Assembly: GCA_964406945.1 (NCBI GenBank)
Contig: CAYOTO010000009.1
Location: 1 to 64,000 of the forward strand
Direction: 5' to 3'
DNA from: UBA2266 sp964406945
GTDB lineage: Bacteria > Planctomycetota > Phycisphaerae > Sedimentisphaerales > Anaerobacaceae
Length of the DNA: 64,000 nucleotides
The translations under genes were made by a program, and so were the position numbers. Under the pieces are notes generated by a model that saw nothing but the letters and a program-made list of their open reading frames with translations, made no database searches and was not told where the DNA came from. Numbering within the stretch: the stretch's first letter is position 1; every line of letters begins with the position of its first letter. Shown piece after piece: positions 8,298 through 17,391 of the stretch.

Positions 8298-10441
8298 TTG
8301 CTTATACAGTAGATGCTTCTATCACCGCGGATTAACAGACTGCCATCGACCGGCACTATGGATGCATAAACGGGCTCGCCCAGTTTATTTTCCGCCAGCA
8401 ACTCAAATTCTCTTTCCGCGGCCACCACCCTCGTAGTCCCCGATTCATCTGTAAACATGGCGCGCTTTCCGGCCGCAACAACGGACGAAAAGAAGCGTCC
8501 GCGGAATCGCTCTTTCCAGTAGATTTCGCCGCCGTCGGCATCGACACAGTACGCCATACCCGGCTCGGTAATCAAAAAGAGCAGTCCGCCCACAAGAACC
8601 GGGCTGGAACTCTTCTCTCCGGGCACCGCCGCCGACCACACGACCGCATCGCCGCCGCTCTGCACTTTTCCCGGCGTTAGAGCTGTAAGCTTCTTCGCAC
8701 CCGCCGCAAACAACCTGCCATCGTCGTCCGATGTCAGACTGGCGACAAGATGCTTTCCCTCGTGGGCCAGCGGAAAAGACCAGAGGATATCGCCGGTCCG
8801 CAGTTCGTAGGCCGCAACATCATGCCATCCGTGTACGAATACCGTTTTCCTGTCCTTGAAAGTCTTCACTATCGGCGTAGCATTGCCGGCATCAATTGGG
8901 TGCGACCGCCTTTTCTTGCGCCACAGCGGTCTGCCGTCCTCGCAGTCAAACGCCATAATCGAAGACTCGTGCCCGGCGGATTCTTTAAGGTCGGCCACAA
9001 TGATAATGACGCCGTCCTCTACAACCGGAGAAATCCCGGCCGCGAAATGGCCGTGAAACAGCGGCTCCGGCCTGTGCCAGACAACATCCCCCTCCATATC
9101 CGTACACAGCAGCCCGTCTTCACCGAAATATGCGTATATTCGCTGCCCGTCGGTGGCGGGCGTAGGTGTCGCATACGTGACGGTTCGGCCCCGCCACCCC
9201 TGCCGACCGACAGGCCCTTCACACGTCCATACAATATCACCGTTTGTGCGGTCCAGGCACATTACCGCCCGAACAAATCCCGCTGTTTTTTCAAAGGATA
9301 CCAGCCGGACGAAGAAAGCCGCTCCGAGCCCAGATACTGCGACAATGAACAAACCCTGGAACAGCCGGCCTTTGGCCGCCGTTGCTGCTGCCGACTTCCA
9401 CCATGAACCCGCGACAGCCGCCGCAACCGCACCCGCTAAGACCGCAATCATGTACCAGCCCGCATTCGGAGAAACCCGCTCATCCCAGATAAACCTGTCG
9501 GGCATTTTGTATCCGGCCGCCCGGTACAGAACGAGAGCATAAGGCAAAAGGCCAAATATGAGCCCAATGCACCCTGCCAAAACAGCACCCGCCCTGCCGG
9601 TGCAACTGTAAGGCGTTTCGCTTTCAACTGGCATATGCCGCCCCCTACGCAGGCCCAATGCCACAAGGCCCAGCCCGACGACACCCGTCATACCCACTAC
9701 CGCCATATGAACCAGGCCCTTCGATGAAAACGGCTCGGCGAGCAATCCCTTGTAAAGTAATGCACCCAGCGAAGCCGCGGCAGCCAAGACCGCCAGAGCA
9801 CCGGGGAGCACTGACCACCTGCCTCTCAGCGGCAGCAGCGATATCGTCACGACACAGCCCAGGGCGAACAGCGTCGCAACCACCATCCGCAGGTGTACGC
9901 TCTCGTCAATATCCAGCAGATCCTCCCCGAACAGAGCCGTTATCAGAAGCCCCGTCAGAATCGCGGCAAACAAGGCTGTCTTTAGGAATCGAAGTACACG
10001 ATTCCATTCACCGCCCCGCATCTTCCCTACTCGCCTAACGGAGTATACCCCGGCGACAGCAACAACCAGTGCTGCTGCAAAAAGCCCGTATGCCCACACT
10101 TGCGAACTTGTCGATTCGCGTTCGTAAGTGGTCGTCAAATAGATATTATCACCGTACACAATCGGCGAAGAATGCCCCCGCCCCGGCACCTCGGTCCTCC
10201 AGGCCACATTCTTCGACCCCGACCACTCGATGGGGCTCATCGATTTGGCATTCGCCCCTTGTCTCTCCAGACCTCGAAACCCTGGCCAGACATCCGAAGC
10301 CATGCAGGAGACCACGAACAGTATGCTCGCAGCTATGCCGAACAGGCAACGGCGCCGTCCCGCTACCCAAACACTGGTTTTCTTTCGGATTGCCCACATG
10401 TACCGTGCCACCAAACTCCAGACCATGATGCCATAGATCAT
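8294..10441 (-). CDS. PQQ-like beta-propeller protein with a membrane domain inserted in its first blade
   Basis: A 715-residue protein. A basic segment and hydrophobic stretch ending FVVSC (residues about 30-46) look like a lipoprotein or uncleaved signal. It is followed by a propeller opening (WPGFRGLERQG, VAWRTEVPGRGHSSPIV), as in BamB/PQQ-type proteins. From about residue 105 to 375 the sequence turns into a membrane domain with some eight hydrophobic helices. The propeller then resumes (RTNGDIVWTCEGPVG) with repeated blade motifs such as DGRPLWRKK, TGDILWSFPL and DGGEIYWKERF to the C-terminus. It lies between an acetyltransferase and a glycosyltransferase. A scaffold or sensor for polymer export is only an inference; no PQQ-dehydrogenase active-site pattern was noticed. 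Confidence 0.8.
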   Translation of the reverse strand: MIYGIMVWSLVARYMWAIRKKTSVWVAGRRRCLFGIAASILFVVSCMASDVWPGFRGLERQGANAKSMSPIEWSGSKNVAWRTEVPGRGHSSPIVYGDNIYLTTTYERESTSSQVWAYGLFAAALVVAVAGVYSVRRVGKMRGGEWNRVLRFLKTALFAAILTGLLITALFGEDLLDIDESVHLRMVVATLFALGCVVTISLLPLRGRWSVLPGALAVLAAAASLGALLYKGLLAEPFSSKGLVHMAVVGMTGVVGLGLVALGLRRGRHMPVESETPYSCTGRAGAVLAGCIGLIFGLLPYALVLYRAAGYKMPDRFIWDERVSPNAGWYMIAVLAGAVAAAVAGSWWKSAAATAAKGRLFQGLFIVAVSGLGAAFFVRLVSFEKTAGFVRAVMCLDRTNGDIVWTCEGPVGRQGWRGRTVTYATPTPATDGQRIYAYFGEDGLLCTDMEGDVVWHRPEPLFHGHFAAGISPVVEDGVIIIVADLKESAGHESSIMAFDCEDGRPLWRKKRRSHPIDAGNATPIVKTFKDRKTVFVHGWHDVAAYELRTGDILWSFPLAHEGKHLVASLTSDDDGRLFAAGAKKLTALTPGKVQSGGDAVVWSAAVPGEKSSSPVLVGGLLFLITEPGMAYCVDADGGEIYWKERFRGRFFSSVVAAGKRAMFTDESGTTRVVAAEREFELLAENKLGEPVYASIVPVDGSLLIRGDRSIYCISN

Positions 10442-10482
10442 CTGCAGAACGGAAAATCAGCCGGCGATCAGTTCATCTATTA

Positions 10483-11130
10483 TCAAGTCCTCTCCCGCCA
10501 AGAGGATAACTGCCGTCGCCAGCGTTCGTAGTCAGATACCGCAGATTCTTTTCCGTTCTCATCAAGTGTGTAGTTGACATAGTCTTTCGCACCTTCTTGC
10601 GACACTGTTCTCGCCGGGTTACCAGCCACGACCTCATTGTCATTTACATTCCGAACTACAACGGCATGGGCACCGATGGCGACGTTGGATCCTATGTGTA
10701 CTTCTCCCAGGATAGAGGAGTAAGGACCCATGTACACCATGTCCCCAATTGTCGGAATGCCCTTGTATTTGCCCCTGTTCTTCTGGGCTATCAGAACACC
10801 GTGGGACAAATTACAGTTTCGCCCAATGACGGCGCTTCCATTGACGACAATGCCACCATAATTGCCAAGGCAAAAACCTGGCCCAATGCGAGTCACGTAG
10901 GGAATGTTTATGCCATATTTGACTCCGATGCGCCGCAGCTTGAATAGAGCAATGCGAAACAACACTCTCAATACAGAGGTGCTCTGCAGGTATCGAACCG
11001 TTCGCATCCAGAAAACATAACGAAAACCTGGTTTCCGCCGATAGATTCTGAAAAATCCAGCCAGTCCTGTTGAGCGTTGATTTCGGTACAGATCGGCTCT
11101 AAGCGTATGAACGTAGGTTCTGAATTCCAT
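10483..11130 (-). CDS. Serine-acetyltransferase-like hexapeptide-repeat acyltransferase
   Basis: A left-handed beta-helix acetyltransferase resembling CysE and the colanic-acid acetyltransferases. The N-terminal third is helical and basic. The hexapeptide repeats follow (IGPGFCLGNYGGIVVNG, IGRNCNLSHGVLI, IGDMVYMGPYSSILG, IGSNVAIGAHAVVV), with the catalytic His in NLSHGV. The AGNPA turn near the end is typical of the family. In this setting it probably O-acetylates the polysaccharide or a precursor rather than serine. I use the ATG at 11130 (MEFRTYVH); a frame start at 11148 would add six residues, and neither has a strong ribosome site. Confidence 0.85.
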   Translation of the reverse strand: MEFRTYVHTLRADLYRNQRSTGLAGFFRIYRRKPGFRYVFWMRTVRYLQSTSVLRVLFRIALFKLRRIGVKYGINIPYVTRIGPGFCLGNYGGIVVNGSAVIGRNCNLSHGVLIAQKNRGKYKGIPTIGDMVYMGPYSSILGEVHIGSNVAIGAHAVVVRNVNDNEVVAGNPARTVSQEGAKDYVNYTLDENGKESAVSDYERWRRQLSSWRERT

Positions 11131-11165
11131 ATATGCCACGAATGACAAATATTGACGGAACCATG

Positions 11166-12113
11166 TTACATCCCAGCCTGCCTCTTGCCCCAGCGTCTTA
11201 GCAAGTATTGGTCAAGCACAAAAAGAATGAGTGCAACAGGAAAACATGGAAGGATCGCCATTTTGCTCGGGATGCTGTGGCAAAGCTCTCTGATCGGATT
11301 CCTCGCGTGCAACGAGAAACGCATGAGATTAATTGTTGCCTTGGCGCGCACCGAATGTGGCAATCGTCGGCCGCAATTGAGCAACTCGGAGCGTATCAGC
11401 ACTTTCGCCCTTGGGTTTCTTATCGAGTTGATTCTACTCCTATCGGTCAAGCCGCCTGCCTGATATTGTTTCATGGCAAAAACCGTGTTGACAAACCGCG
11501 TGGAGTACGCGTTGCCAATTCGATTCCACACTATTGACTCCGGAACGAAGCGTCCGAGATCCTCCGGAAATGGAAACTTTCTCATCACATCGGTGCGTTT
11601 GAAGCCAATCTTGTCCCCCTTCTTCCGGTGGATATTCTTGGCTACAAAGTCATCTGAATCCCATACATCGCTGGGGAACTTCGAGCCGATAATCTGTCCA
11701 TTGTCATAGGCACAGAGGCCGCATACGCCGCTGCAAGTCTCTTTGGCAGAATCCTCCAGCGCATCCCAGAACTCGAGCATTTTCTCCAATGCGTCATCCA
11801 CATACCAGTCATCGGAATCTAAGATCGCAAAAAACTTTCCACGAGCCTGCCTGACGCCTTCATTCACCGCTGTATGAACACCTCCATTCGGCTTCCAAAT
11901 ATACCGAATCGGAAACTGAGCCGCGCTGGTGAACGACTCCACAATGTCTGCCGTTCCATCCGTTGATCCGTCATCCACAATCAACCACTCGAAGTCTTTG
12001 TAGGTCTGGCGAGTAAGACTCTCATAAACACGCCGAAGCAAATTCGCCCGATTGTAGGTCCCGGTAAACACCGTAAACGTGAATTGATGCTCTGCATTTC
12101 CCACGTGCTTCAT
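11166..12113 (-). CDS. GT2-family glycosyltransferase
   Basis: An inverting glycosyltransferase of the GT-A fold. The opening strand FTFTVFTGTYNRANLL is followed by FEWLIVDDGSTDGT and by the DXD-type metal site in FAILDSDDWY near residue 90. The C-terminal part carries no clear membrane helix beyond a hydrophobic stretch near the end (ALILFVLDQYLL). The ATG at 12113 (MKHVGNAEHQ) is favoured by GGAG six bases upstream; the open frame extends 16 codons further. A truncated paralogue of its N-terminus lies at 13160-13351, on the far side of the FkbM gene. Confidence 0.9.
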   Translation of the reverse strand: MKHVGNAEHQFTFTVFTGTYNRANLLRRVYESLTRQTYKDFEWLIVDDGSTDGTADIVESFTSAAQFPIRYIWKPNGGVHTAVNEGVRQARGKFFAILDSDDWYVDDALEKMLEFWDALEDSAKETCSGVCGLCAYDNGQIIGSKFPSDVWDSDDFVAKNIHRKKGDKIGFKRTDVMRKFPFPEDLGRFVPESIVWNRIGNAYSTRFVNTVFAMKQYQAGGLTDRSRINSIRNPRAKVLIRSELLNCGRRLPHSVRAKATINLMRFSLHARNPIRELCHSIPSKMAILPCFPVALILFVLDQYLLRRWGKRQAGM

Positions 12114-12194
12114 CTTAACTCCACTTTGTAACGTCCGCCTTTCGTACAAATTTGGCGTCATCCTCGGACATACATCGCCGGAATACCGCCGACT

Positions 12195-13046
12195 TCAATA
12201 GCCAACAGCCAGCCCGGTTTGTTCCAGAAAGTCATCCAAATCCCGCACTGCGAGGAAATTCGCAAGGTGTTCCGAAACGTGGTCTGCCGGCACGTCCTGC
12301 AGTTGCTCTCCAACCAATCTCAGAACCTGAAAACCTAACTCCTGCATAAGCTCGAGCAGTTCCGGGGTGGAGTATCCATAATGTCGAAAGTTCTTTTCCT
12401 TAGTCTCGAAGTACACGCATCGCGTCCTCTGAAGTACCTTGCGTGCACCCAACATGACAAACTTCTCCATTCCCTCAACATCCACCTTCAGACAGCCTAT
12501 CTCCCTGGCCTCATTCGAGAGAATCTTGTCCACAGTAGATATAGGAACCTCTATGCCACCTTCAGGTGACACTCTGTTGCTATCATCTGATCTTTTGTTC
12601 GTGAAATGGGTACGGCTCTCTCTGTCGCCGGCCGCGATATTGAAAGCTCGTACATTCGTGAATCGATTCAGCCGGACATTTCCAACGAGATAACGATATG
12701 TCCTCGGATGCGGTTCAATCGAATAAACTATGCCAGTCGGCCCGACAAGTGAGGCAGCTTTTAGTGATAGCAGGCCTATATTGGCTCCCACATCAACAAA
12801 CACGTCGCCTCTCTTGAGGCAAATGCTCAACACCCTTTCATCCTGGCTGAAATATGTTGGATTGCACCAGCAGTCCAGCGACATGCTGGTTGGGTAGAAT
12901 CTAATGCTGTACGTGTCTCTCTGTATGACAAGCAGATGGCAAAGCCGGCTCTTAAAAAACAAACGTGACATGAGAAATCTAACCACGTGGTCTTGCTGGC
13001 TCAAGATTACAATATAATGCCGTATTTGCCGCAACATCTTCTTCAT
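12195..13046 (-). CDS. FkbM-family SAM-dependent methyltransferase
   Basis: A Rossmann-fold methyltransferase. The SAM-binding motif I is FVDVGANIGLLSLKAA, motif II is VYSIEPHPRTYRYL, and the FkbM-type strand CLKVDVEGMEKFVMLGA follows near residue 205. These enzymes O-methylate sugars in surface glycans and macrolides, so methylation of a polymer residue is likely. The start at 13046 (MKKMLRQIRHY) is supported by AGAGGAG about eight bases upstream; the frame could open nine codons earlier. It sits between a live and a broken GT2 gene. Confidence 0.88.
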   Translation of the reverse strand: MKKMLRQIRHYIVILSQQDHVVRFLMSRLFFKSRLCHLLVIQRDTYSIRFYPTSMSLDCWCNPTYFSQDERVLSICLKRGDVFVDVGANIGLLSLKAASLVGPTGIVYSIEPHPRTYRYLVGNVRLNRFTNVRAFNIAAGDRESRTHFTNKRSDDSNRVSPEGGIEVPISTVDKILSNEAREIGCLKVDVEGMEKFVMLGARKVLQRTRCVYFETKEKNFRHYGYSTPELLELMQELGFQVLRLVGEQLQDVPADHVSEHLANFLAVRDLDDFLEQTGLAVGY

Positions 13047-13159
13047 CTTCTTGCTCCTCTGGAAAGAACACACATCACCTCAGGCAGTTGTGAAGCCGCT
13101 TACAGGAGGCTACTCGCAACAAGTCCGTCTAAAATAGAGTACCGCAACTTTCCGCCAAA

Positions 13160-13351
13160 TCACTCAAGAAGAACGGCTTTCATGGGACCTGCTGATCGAT
13201 GATTCACGATGAGCCACTCGAAATCCTTAGAGATCTGCCGGGCAAGACTCTCGTAGACTCGAGGAAGGACATGCGCACGATTGTAGGTAGGGGTAAACAC
13301 AGTAAATGTATATCTATATAGAGTTCCCTCGACACCCATTTCCTTACCCAC
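13160..13351 (-). pseudogene. Truncated GT2 glycosyltransferase (N-terminal fragment)
   Basis: A 63-codon frame containing YTFTVFTPTYNRAHVL and then FEWLIV. Over 35 residues it matches the N-terminus of the intact GT2 at 11166-12113 at 27 positions. It loses the family right after that point: the expected DDGSTDGT is replaced by NHRSAGP and a stop follows. It therefore lacks the DXD metal site and most of the enzyme. Its start overlaps the 3' end of the flippase gene by eight bases, as a working operon gene would. It is best read as the stump of a duplicated or recombined glycosyltransferase. Confidence 0.75.
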
Positions 13352-14957
13352 CTTTCAATACCCCAGCAGATGCGTATCGCCAGATTCGCCTCTTCAGGCC
13401 GGATGGTAACACATATCGCCCATAAATAACAGCCAGAACGGTCCCACCGGCGACACAGCCCCACAGCAGCCCCACGAGAGACTCTCTACCAAAAACAAGG
13501 CTGGCGACAGCCAGACAAACCGCAAAAGGCGATACGTGGAGGATCGGTGCGACCGCGATCTGAGCAAAATACCTGCCCAGATTCAGCCCTATGCGCCGGC
13601 ATATCAGCAACGGCAGATAGGCCATATTCACAATCGCCAGGGGAAGTGTAATGGCCAACGCGGTCGCTGCGAGGCCTAGATGGAGATATCCGAGCACCAG
13701 GAGCGTCATCCCCACTGAGCACACCGAGCCAATGAACTGCGCCAAGCCGGCCCGACCATGTGCATTGAGCCCTGCCAGCATATTCAGCAACGGCACGTGG
13801 GCTAGAGACGCCAGCGAACCGATTGCCAGAATCGCAGGAATCAAACCATTGGCATAGCGAGGGCCCATCCACAGCCGCATCAGCGCCCCACCGAAGATAA
13901 CCAACACAAGGACTATCGGCAGCACCAGGTAGAGAGAATACCGCACGGATGTCGTTACCAATTCATGGATCCCCTTCATATTCCCAGAGCCTTGCATTGC
14001 ACCTGTAATCGGGGTCAGCACAAATGCCATTTTGTTGACCAGCGTATTCACATGGTGCATCAGTGACCGTGGCCGGGCAAACAATGCCAGCGCGGCCGGG
14101 CCCAGGTACAACACGACCAGGATACTGGTCGTCTGATTCAAGAGCAGATTGGACACACTGGGAATGAGCGACTTACCACCGAAGACAAACAACTTCCTGA
14201 CTGTGCCCCACCCGACCAAAGATGGCCGTAACCGAAGACCATCACATGCCCTGTGTGCGAATACCACATGCGCTGCCTCGGATAAAAAAGCACCAAACAG
14301 TGTGATCAGAGCCAAAATCCGAAGGTCCGCGTTCAACAATAGAGCACCGATCATCCCTGCAACCGTCATCGCATAGCAGGCGCTCTTGATTGCGTTGTGA
14401 AGACCCCAACGATGACAGCCGGCCAGAACGCCGTGGAACGCCCCGAAGGCCATATTAACCGCCAGGCTGACCCCGAGCAGGAAGACGACCCATTGGGCCT
14501 CATGCACGTGGCCCTCCAATCGGGACCCGAACAGAGGCGCAAGCAGCAGGGAGGCCACAGCAGAGAGTCCTAACACAAGCAAGCCGGAGATGCTCATGAG
14601 ACAGAAGGCTGTGCTTACGATGCGATTCACTCCCGCAATATCGTCAGCCGCTCGGTACCTCGCAACATAACGATTGACCGAAGAGCCGATACCTGCCTGG
14701 ACGAGGCCAAAGTAGTGCACCAACGACCATGAGAAATCCCAAACGCCCAACAATTCCTGTCCCAGGCGGCGGTCGATCATTCGAGGCATGATAAACCCCG
14801 CAACGACAAAAACAAAATGGCCCGCCCAACTGAACAGGACATTCGAGACCAGTCGACTCCGGCCGGTCAGATCTTCCGCCTCCCTCCGGTTCTGCAAAAT
14901 AGGTGGCATAACCGGATCGAGATTTGCACGCATCCTGCTGTCCACCTCGTCACACAT
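13344..14957 (-). CDS. Wzx-type oligosaccharide flippase (MOP/MATE superfamily)
   Basis: A 537-residue integral membrane protein with about 12-14 hydrophobic helices. Typical Wzx features are the first-helix region NVLFSWAGHFVFVVAGFIMPRMIDRRLG and the IGSSVNRYVARYRAADD cytoplasmic turn, and the C-terminal half keeps the duplicated layout. It should flip the lipid-linked repeat unit across the inner membrane before polymerisation. The start at 14957 overlaps the sulfotransferase stop; an alternative ATG at 14933 would shorten it by eight residues. It pairs with the ligase/polymerase at 15921-17342. Confidence 0.88.
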   Translation of the reverse strand: MCDEVDSRMRANLDPVMPPILQNRREAEDLTGRSRLVSNVLFSWAGHFVFVVAGFIMPRMIDRRLGQELLGVWDFSWSLVHYFGLVQAGIGSSVNRYVARYRAADDIAGVNRIVSTAFCLMSISGLLVLGLSAVASLLLAPLFGSRLEGHVHEAQWVVFLLGVSLAVNMAFGAFHGVLAGCHRWGLHNAIKSACYAMTVAGMIGALLLNADLRILALITLFGAFLSEAAHVVFAHRACDGLRLRPSLVGWGTVRKLFVFGGKSLIPSVSNLLLNQTTSILVVLYLGPAALALFARPRSLMHHVNTLVNKMAFVLTPITGAMQGSGNMKGIHELVTTSVRYSLYLVLPIVLVLVIFGGALMRLWMGPRYANGLIPAILAIGSLASLAHVPLLNMLAGLNAHGRAGLAQFIGSVCSVGMTLLVLGYLHLGLAATALAITLPLAIVNMAYLPLLICRRIGLNLGRYFAQIAVAPILHVSPFAVCLAVASLVFGRESLVGLLWGCVAGGTVLAVIYGRYVLPSGLKRRIWRYASAGVLKGG

Positions 14958-15924
14958 ATCCGTACCGCCGATTCATCGCGCCAGCGATTCCATCAAATAT
15001 GCGTAAATGGTCTTCGTTAAGAACGTCCCGCCAGCGCTCATCCAATCTAATCTCCGATGTTGTGTCGAGACGCATGCCGTTACCGACGACGTGCTGCTCA
15101 ATGGATCGAAACTCCTGCGGCCGTCTAACGGGCTCAACGCCGAGGAACCGATGCAACCGATCCAGGGTCCCATCGGGGTCGCAGCAGTAATCCTCGTATC
15201 GGACCTCAATCAATCGCGATCGGTCCATTCTAGCCAACACATGCTCGGCCTCCTCGATGGAGCGACGCCAACGATGAGCTGCTTCGAACATAGACAATCG
15301 CTCATTGTTACTACTACCCCCGCCGCCTCCGCGGAGAGCCGGATCACTGGCATCAGCATAGGCGGCTGTATCCATAGCTGTCAAAGCCACCGCCCGGCCA
15401 TCACGAAGCAGCCGGATGACCTTCACATCCAACTCGGAGTTCCTCAGCAAGTATTTAAGTCTCACAGGGTTCTTCGACGAGTCCACAACAACTTTAGCAC
15501 CTGCGATCCGAGCGACAGTCGCAGCTAGGGCTGCGTTTCGCCTGTGAATACAAGACAATTGACTTCGCCAGACAGGCGAAACGCTAAGTGCTACATCGCG
15601 CACGTGTTCCAGAAAGCCCCCTCGATGCGTTGCAGCCAATAAACGCCGCGCATAACCGGATTCGACCTCCCGATAATCGGTACCGGCCGCGGCAAGATCT
15701 AACGAAAAACCTCTATCTGTCATGCCGTTTTTGATTTTTTGCCAGAATGCACACTCCCGTATCAGATTGCCACAAGAGCAGCGATAGCAGTCTAGGTTTC
15801 CCATGGACCTAGCTGAGAGTTTCATCTCGCCGATGGTCGCTATCCGCGGGTGAGTGCCGAGCAACATACTCAGAAGGGTCGAGCCGGAATGGCTGGCTGC
15901 AAGTATGTATGAAAGTTTCGTCAT
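14950..15924 (-). CDS. Sulfotransferase (PAPS-dependent)
   Basis: A 324-residue cytosolic sulfotransferase. The 5'-phosphosulfate-binding loop is YILAASHSGSTLLSMLLG at the N-terminus, and the 3'-phosphate-binding region is VVVDSSKNPVRLKYLL with VIRLLRDGRAVALT near residue 170. The C-terminal end is the WRDVL-NRRYGY segment. It should move sulfate from PAPS to a hydroxyl of the glycan, which suggests a sulfated surface polysaccharide. The gene is linked by a four-base overlap to the O-antigen ligase gene upstream and by an eight-base overlap to the flippase downstream. A remnant of a second copy's C-terminus is at 262-417. Confidence 0.88.
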   Translation of the reverse strand: MTKLSYILAASHSGSTLLSMLLGTHPRIATIGEMKLSARSMGNLDCYRCSCGNLIRECAFWQKIKNGMTDRGFSLDLAAAGTDYREVESGYARRLLAATHRGGFLEHVRDVALSVSPVWRSQLSCIHRRNAALAATVARIAGAKVVVDSSKNPVRLKYLLRNSELDVKVIRLLRDGRAVALTAMDTAAYADASDPALRGGGGGSSNNERLSMFEAAHRWRRSIEEAEHVLARMDRSRLIEVRYEDYCCDPDGTLDRLHRFLGVEPVRRPQEFRSIEQHVVGNGMRLDTTSEIRLDERWRDVLNEDHLRIFDGIAGAMNRRYGYV

Positions 15925-17342
15925 GATCCAGCATCACTCCACGTACAGGCAGAGACCGTGCTGCCCTGTGACTCGCAGAAATAACTATGCCCCGAGCTAC
16001 CAATTGTAGAATCTCTCATTTGTGCCCACTCTTCTTCGACATGGACCCGCAGCATCAGGAATATAGCAGCCCACATGCCTAATGTACTCTCCTCAGGATA
16101 AACGTGCTGAGAGCCCATGCCGGCGAAAACCTGGGCCAATGTCAGAGCCAAAGCCACCCCTCCAACCGCCGAGTATAGAGCGTTACGACTCCTGAACAAT
16201 TTTCCAGAAGATATCAGGATCAAACCCCAAAGCATAAAAACCGGAATTGTACCAACTATCCCGTTCTCAAGTAGGGTTTCCAGGTACATGTTGTGCGGAT
16301 GTCCAAATCCATCGTAACCCTCCAAGGTCATCTGTTGGTACAGACCAGTACGGCTCATTGCAAGCCGTCCATATCCGACAATGGGTGATTCGGCGATCTT
16401 GTCAATCACATGCGGCCATACTAGTAATCTTCCTGAAGAAACTTCATATTCATCGACCACAGATTGTCCGGCTGCATCGGTGTGCTCAAACCCAAGAGAT
16501 ATTCGCTCCATAGCACCCGGAAATACGATTGGCAGTAGGATAACGGCCACTGGCGAAAGCAGCAGGAGCTTTCGCCACTTCAATGAACACATGATCAAAC
16601 CCGTAGCTGCCCAAGCCAAGTATCCCGCCCTGCCACCAGTGAGTGCCTGCCCCAGGATCACTACCCCGGCAGAAGCAAGTATGAATATCTTGTACACCCG
16701 CCTCTTTGCAAACGACAAAGTAGCTAGGATTGCCCAAGATGCACCCGCAAGAAATACGGACATATCAACCGGGCTATATCCCACATCAGAGCACCTGCTT
16801 CTCGCTACTTCGATTGCGTTTCCGCTGAGAACTGTACCAGGCGGTATTCGCCTAAGAACCTGTATAGCGATGAGAAAATATATGGCAAGTAAGCAAAACA
16901 GAACTATTTGCAGACGTCGACGGGTCCGGCAGCCGTCGAATAGCAAAACACCTGGGAGGACCCATTTGATTGTGTTGACCCCTTGATCGCTGATCAAGCT
17001 CTGAAGGGAATGCTCCGGAAGATTTGCACGGTTGGATACGGCCCGCAGCAGGCCCACAACGATGACCGCCAAGTACAGGAACATCAGAACATTGATGTGA
17101 CGAGGCATATCCCAGACCAACCCTTGTCGCTGCCGATTCATCAACCAAGCCAGCAATATCATCCCGAGCAGTATGTTCCACAGATTCAGCCCCTGAATGC
17201 CCATAATGTTCCTGGGCATACTTTCGTGCTCAATCACGGCCATCAATAGAATAAGGCCGCAGAGGCTGAAAAACCAGTCTTTCCACGCATAAATGGAAAG
17301 ACCTGCGACCAGAAGAAATAGAGCTGTAACGCGAATACTCAT
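15921..17342 (-). CDS. O-antigen ligase/polymerase family (Wzy_C) membrane protein
   Basis: A 473-residue membrane protein with about 11 hydrophobic helices. Between late helices is a periplasmic loop carrying YDGFGHPHNMYLETLLENG, the H-N-x-Y-L-E-x-L-x-E-x-G signature of the WaaL/Wzy superfamily. It should polymerise or transfer the repeat unit on the periplasmic side. The N-terminal helices begin at once with no separate signal peptide. The C-terminal 40 residues are soluble and Ser/Cys-rich. Whether it is polymerase or ligase cannot be decided from sequence; next to Wzx and Wzc, polymerase is more likely. Confidence 0.85.
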   Translation of the reverse strand: MSIRVTALFLLVAGLSIYAWKDWFFSLCGLILLMAVIEHESMPRNIMGIQGLNLWNILLGMILLAWLMNRQRQGLVWDMPRHINVLMFLYLAVIVVGLLRAVSNRANLPEHSLQSLISDQGVNTIKWVLPGVLLFDGCRTRRRLQIVLFCLLAIYFLIAIQVLRRIPPGTVLSGNAIEVARSRCSDVGYSPVDMSVFLAGASWAILATLSFAKRRVYKIFILASAGVVILGQALTGGRAGYLAWAATGLIMCSLKWRKLLLLSPVAVILLPIVFPGAMERISLGFEHTDAAGQSVVDEYEVSSGRLLVWPHVIDKIAESPIVGYGRLAMSRTGLYQQMTLEGYDGFGHPHNMYLETLLENGIVGTIPVFMLWGLILISSGKLFRSRNALYSAVGGVALALTLAQVFAGMGSQHVYPEESTLGMWAAIFLMLRVHVEEEWAQMRDSTIGSSGHSYFCESQGSTVSACTWSDAGS

Positions 17343-17391
17343 GTATCGTCAGATGTTTTCGGAAAAATCGTCCCCCTTATCGCAGTGCGAA

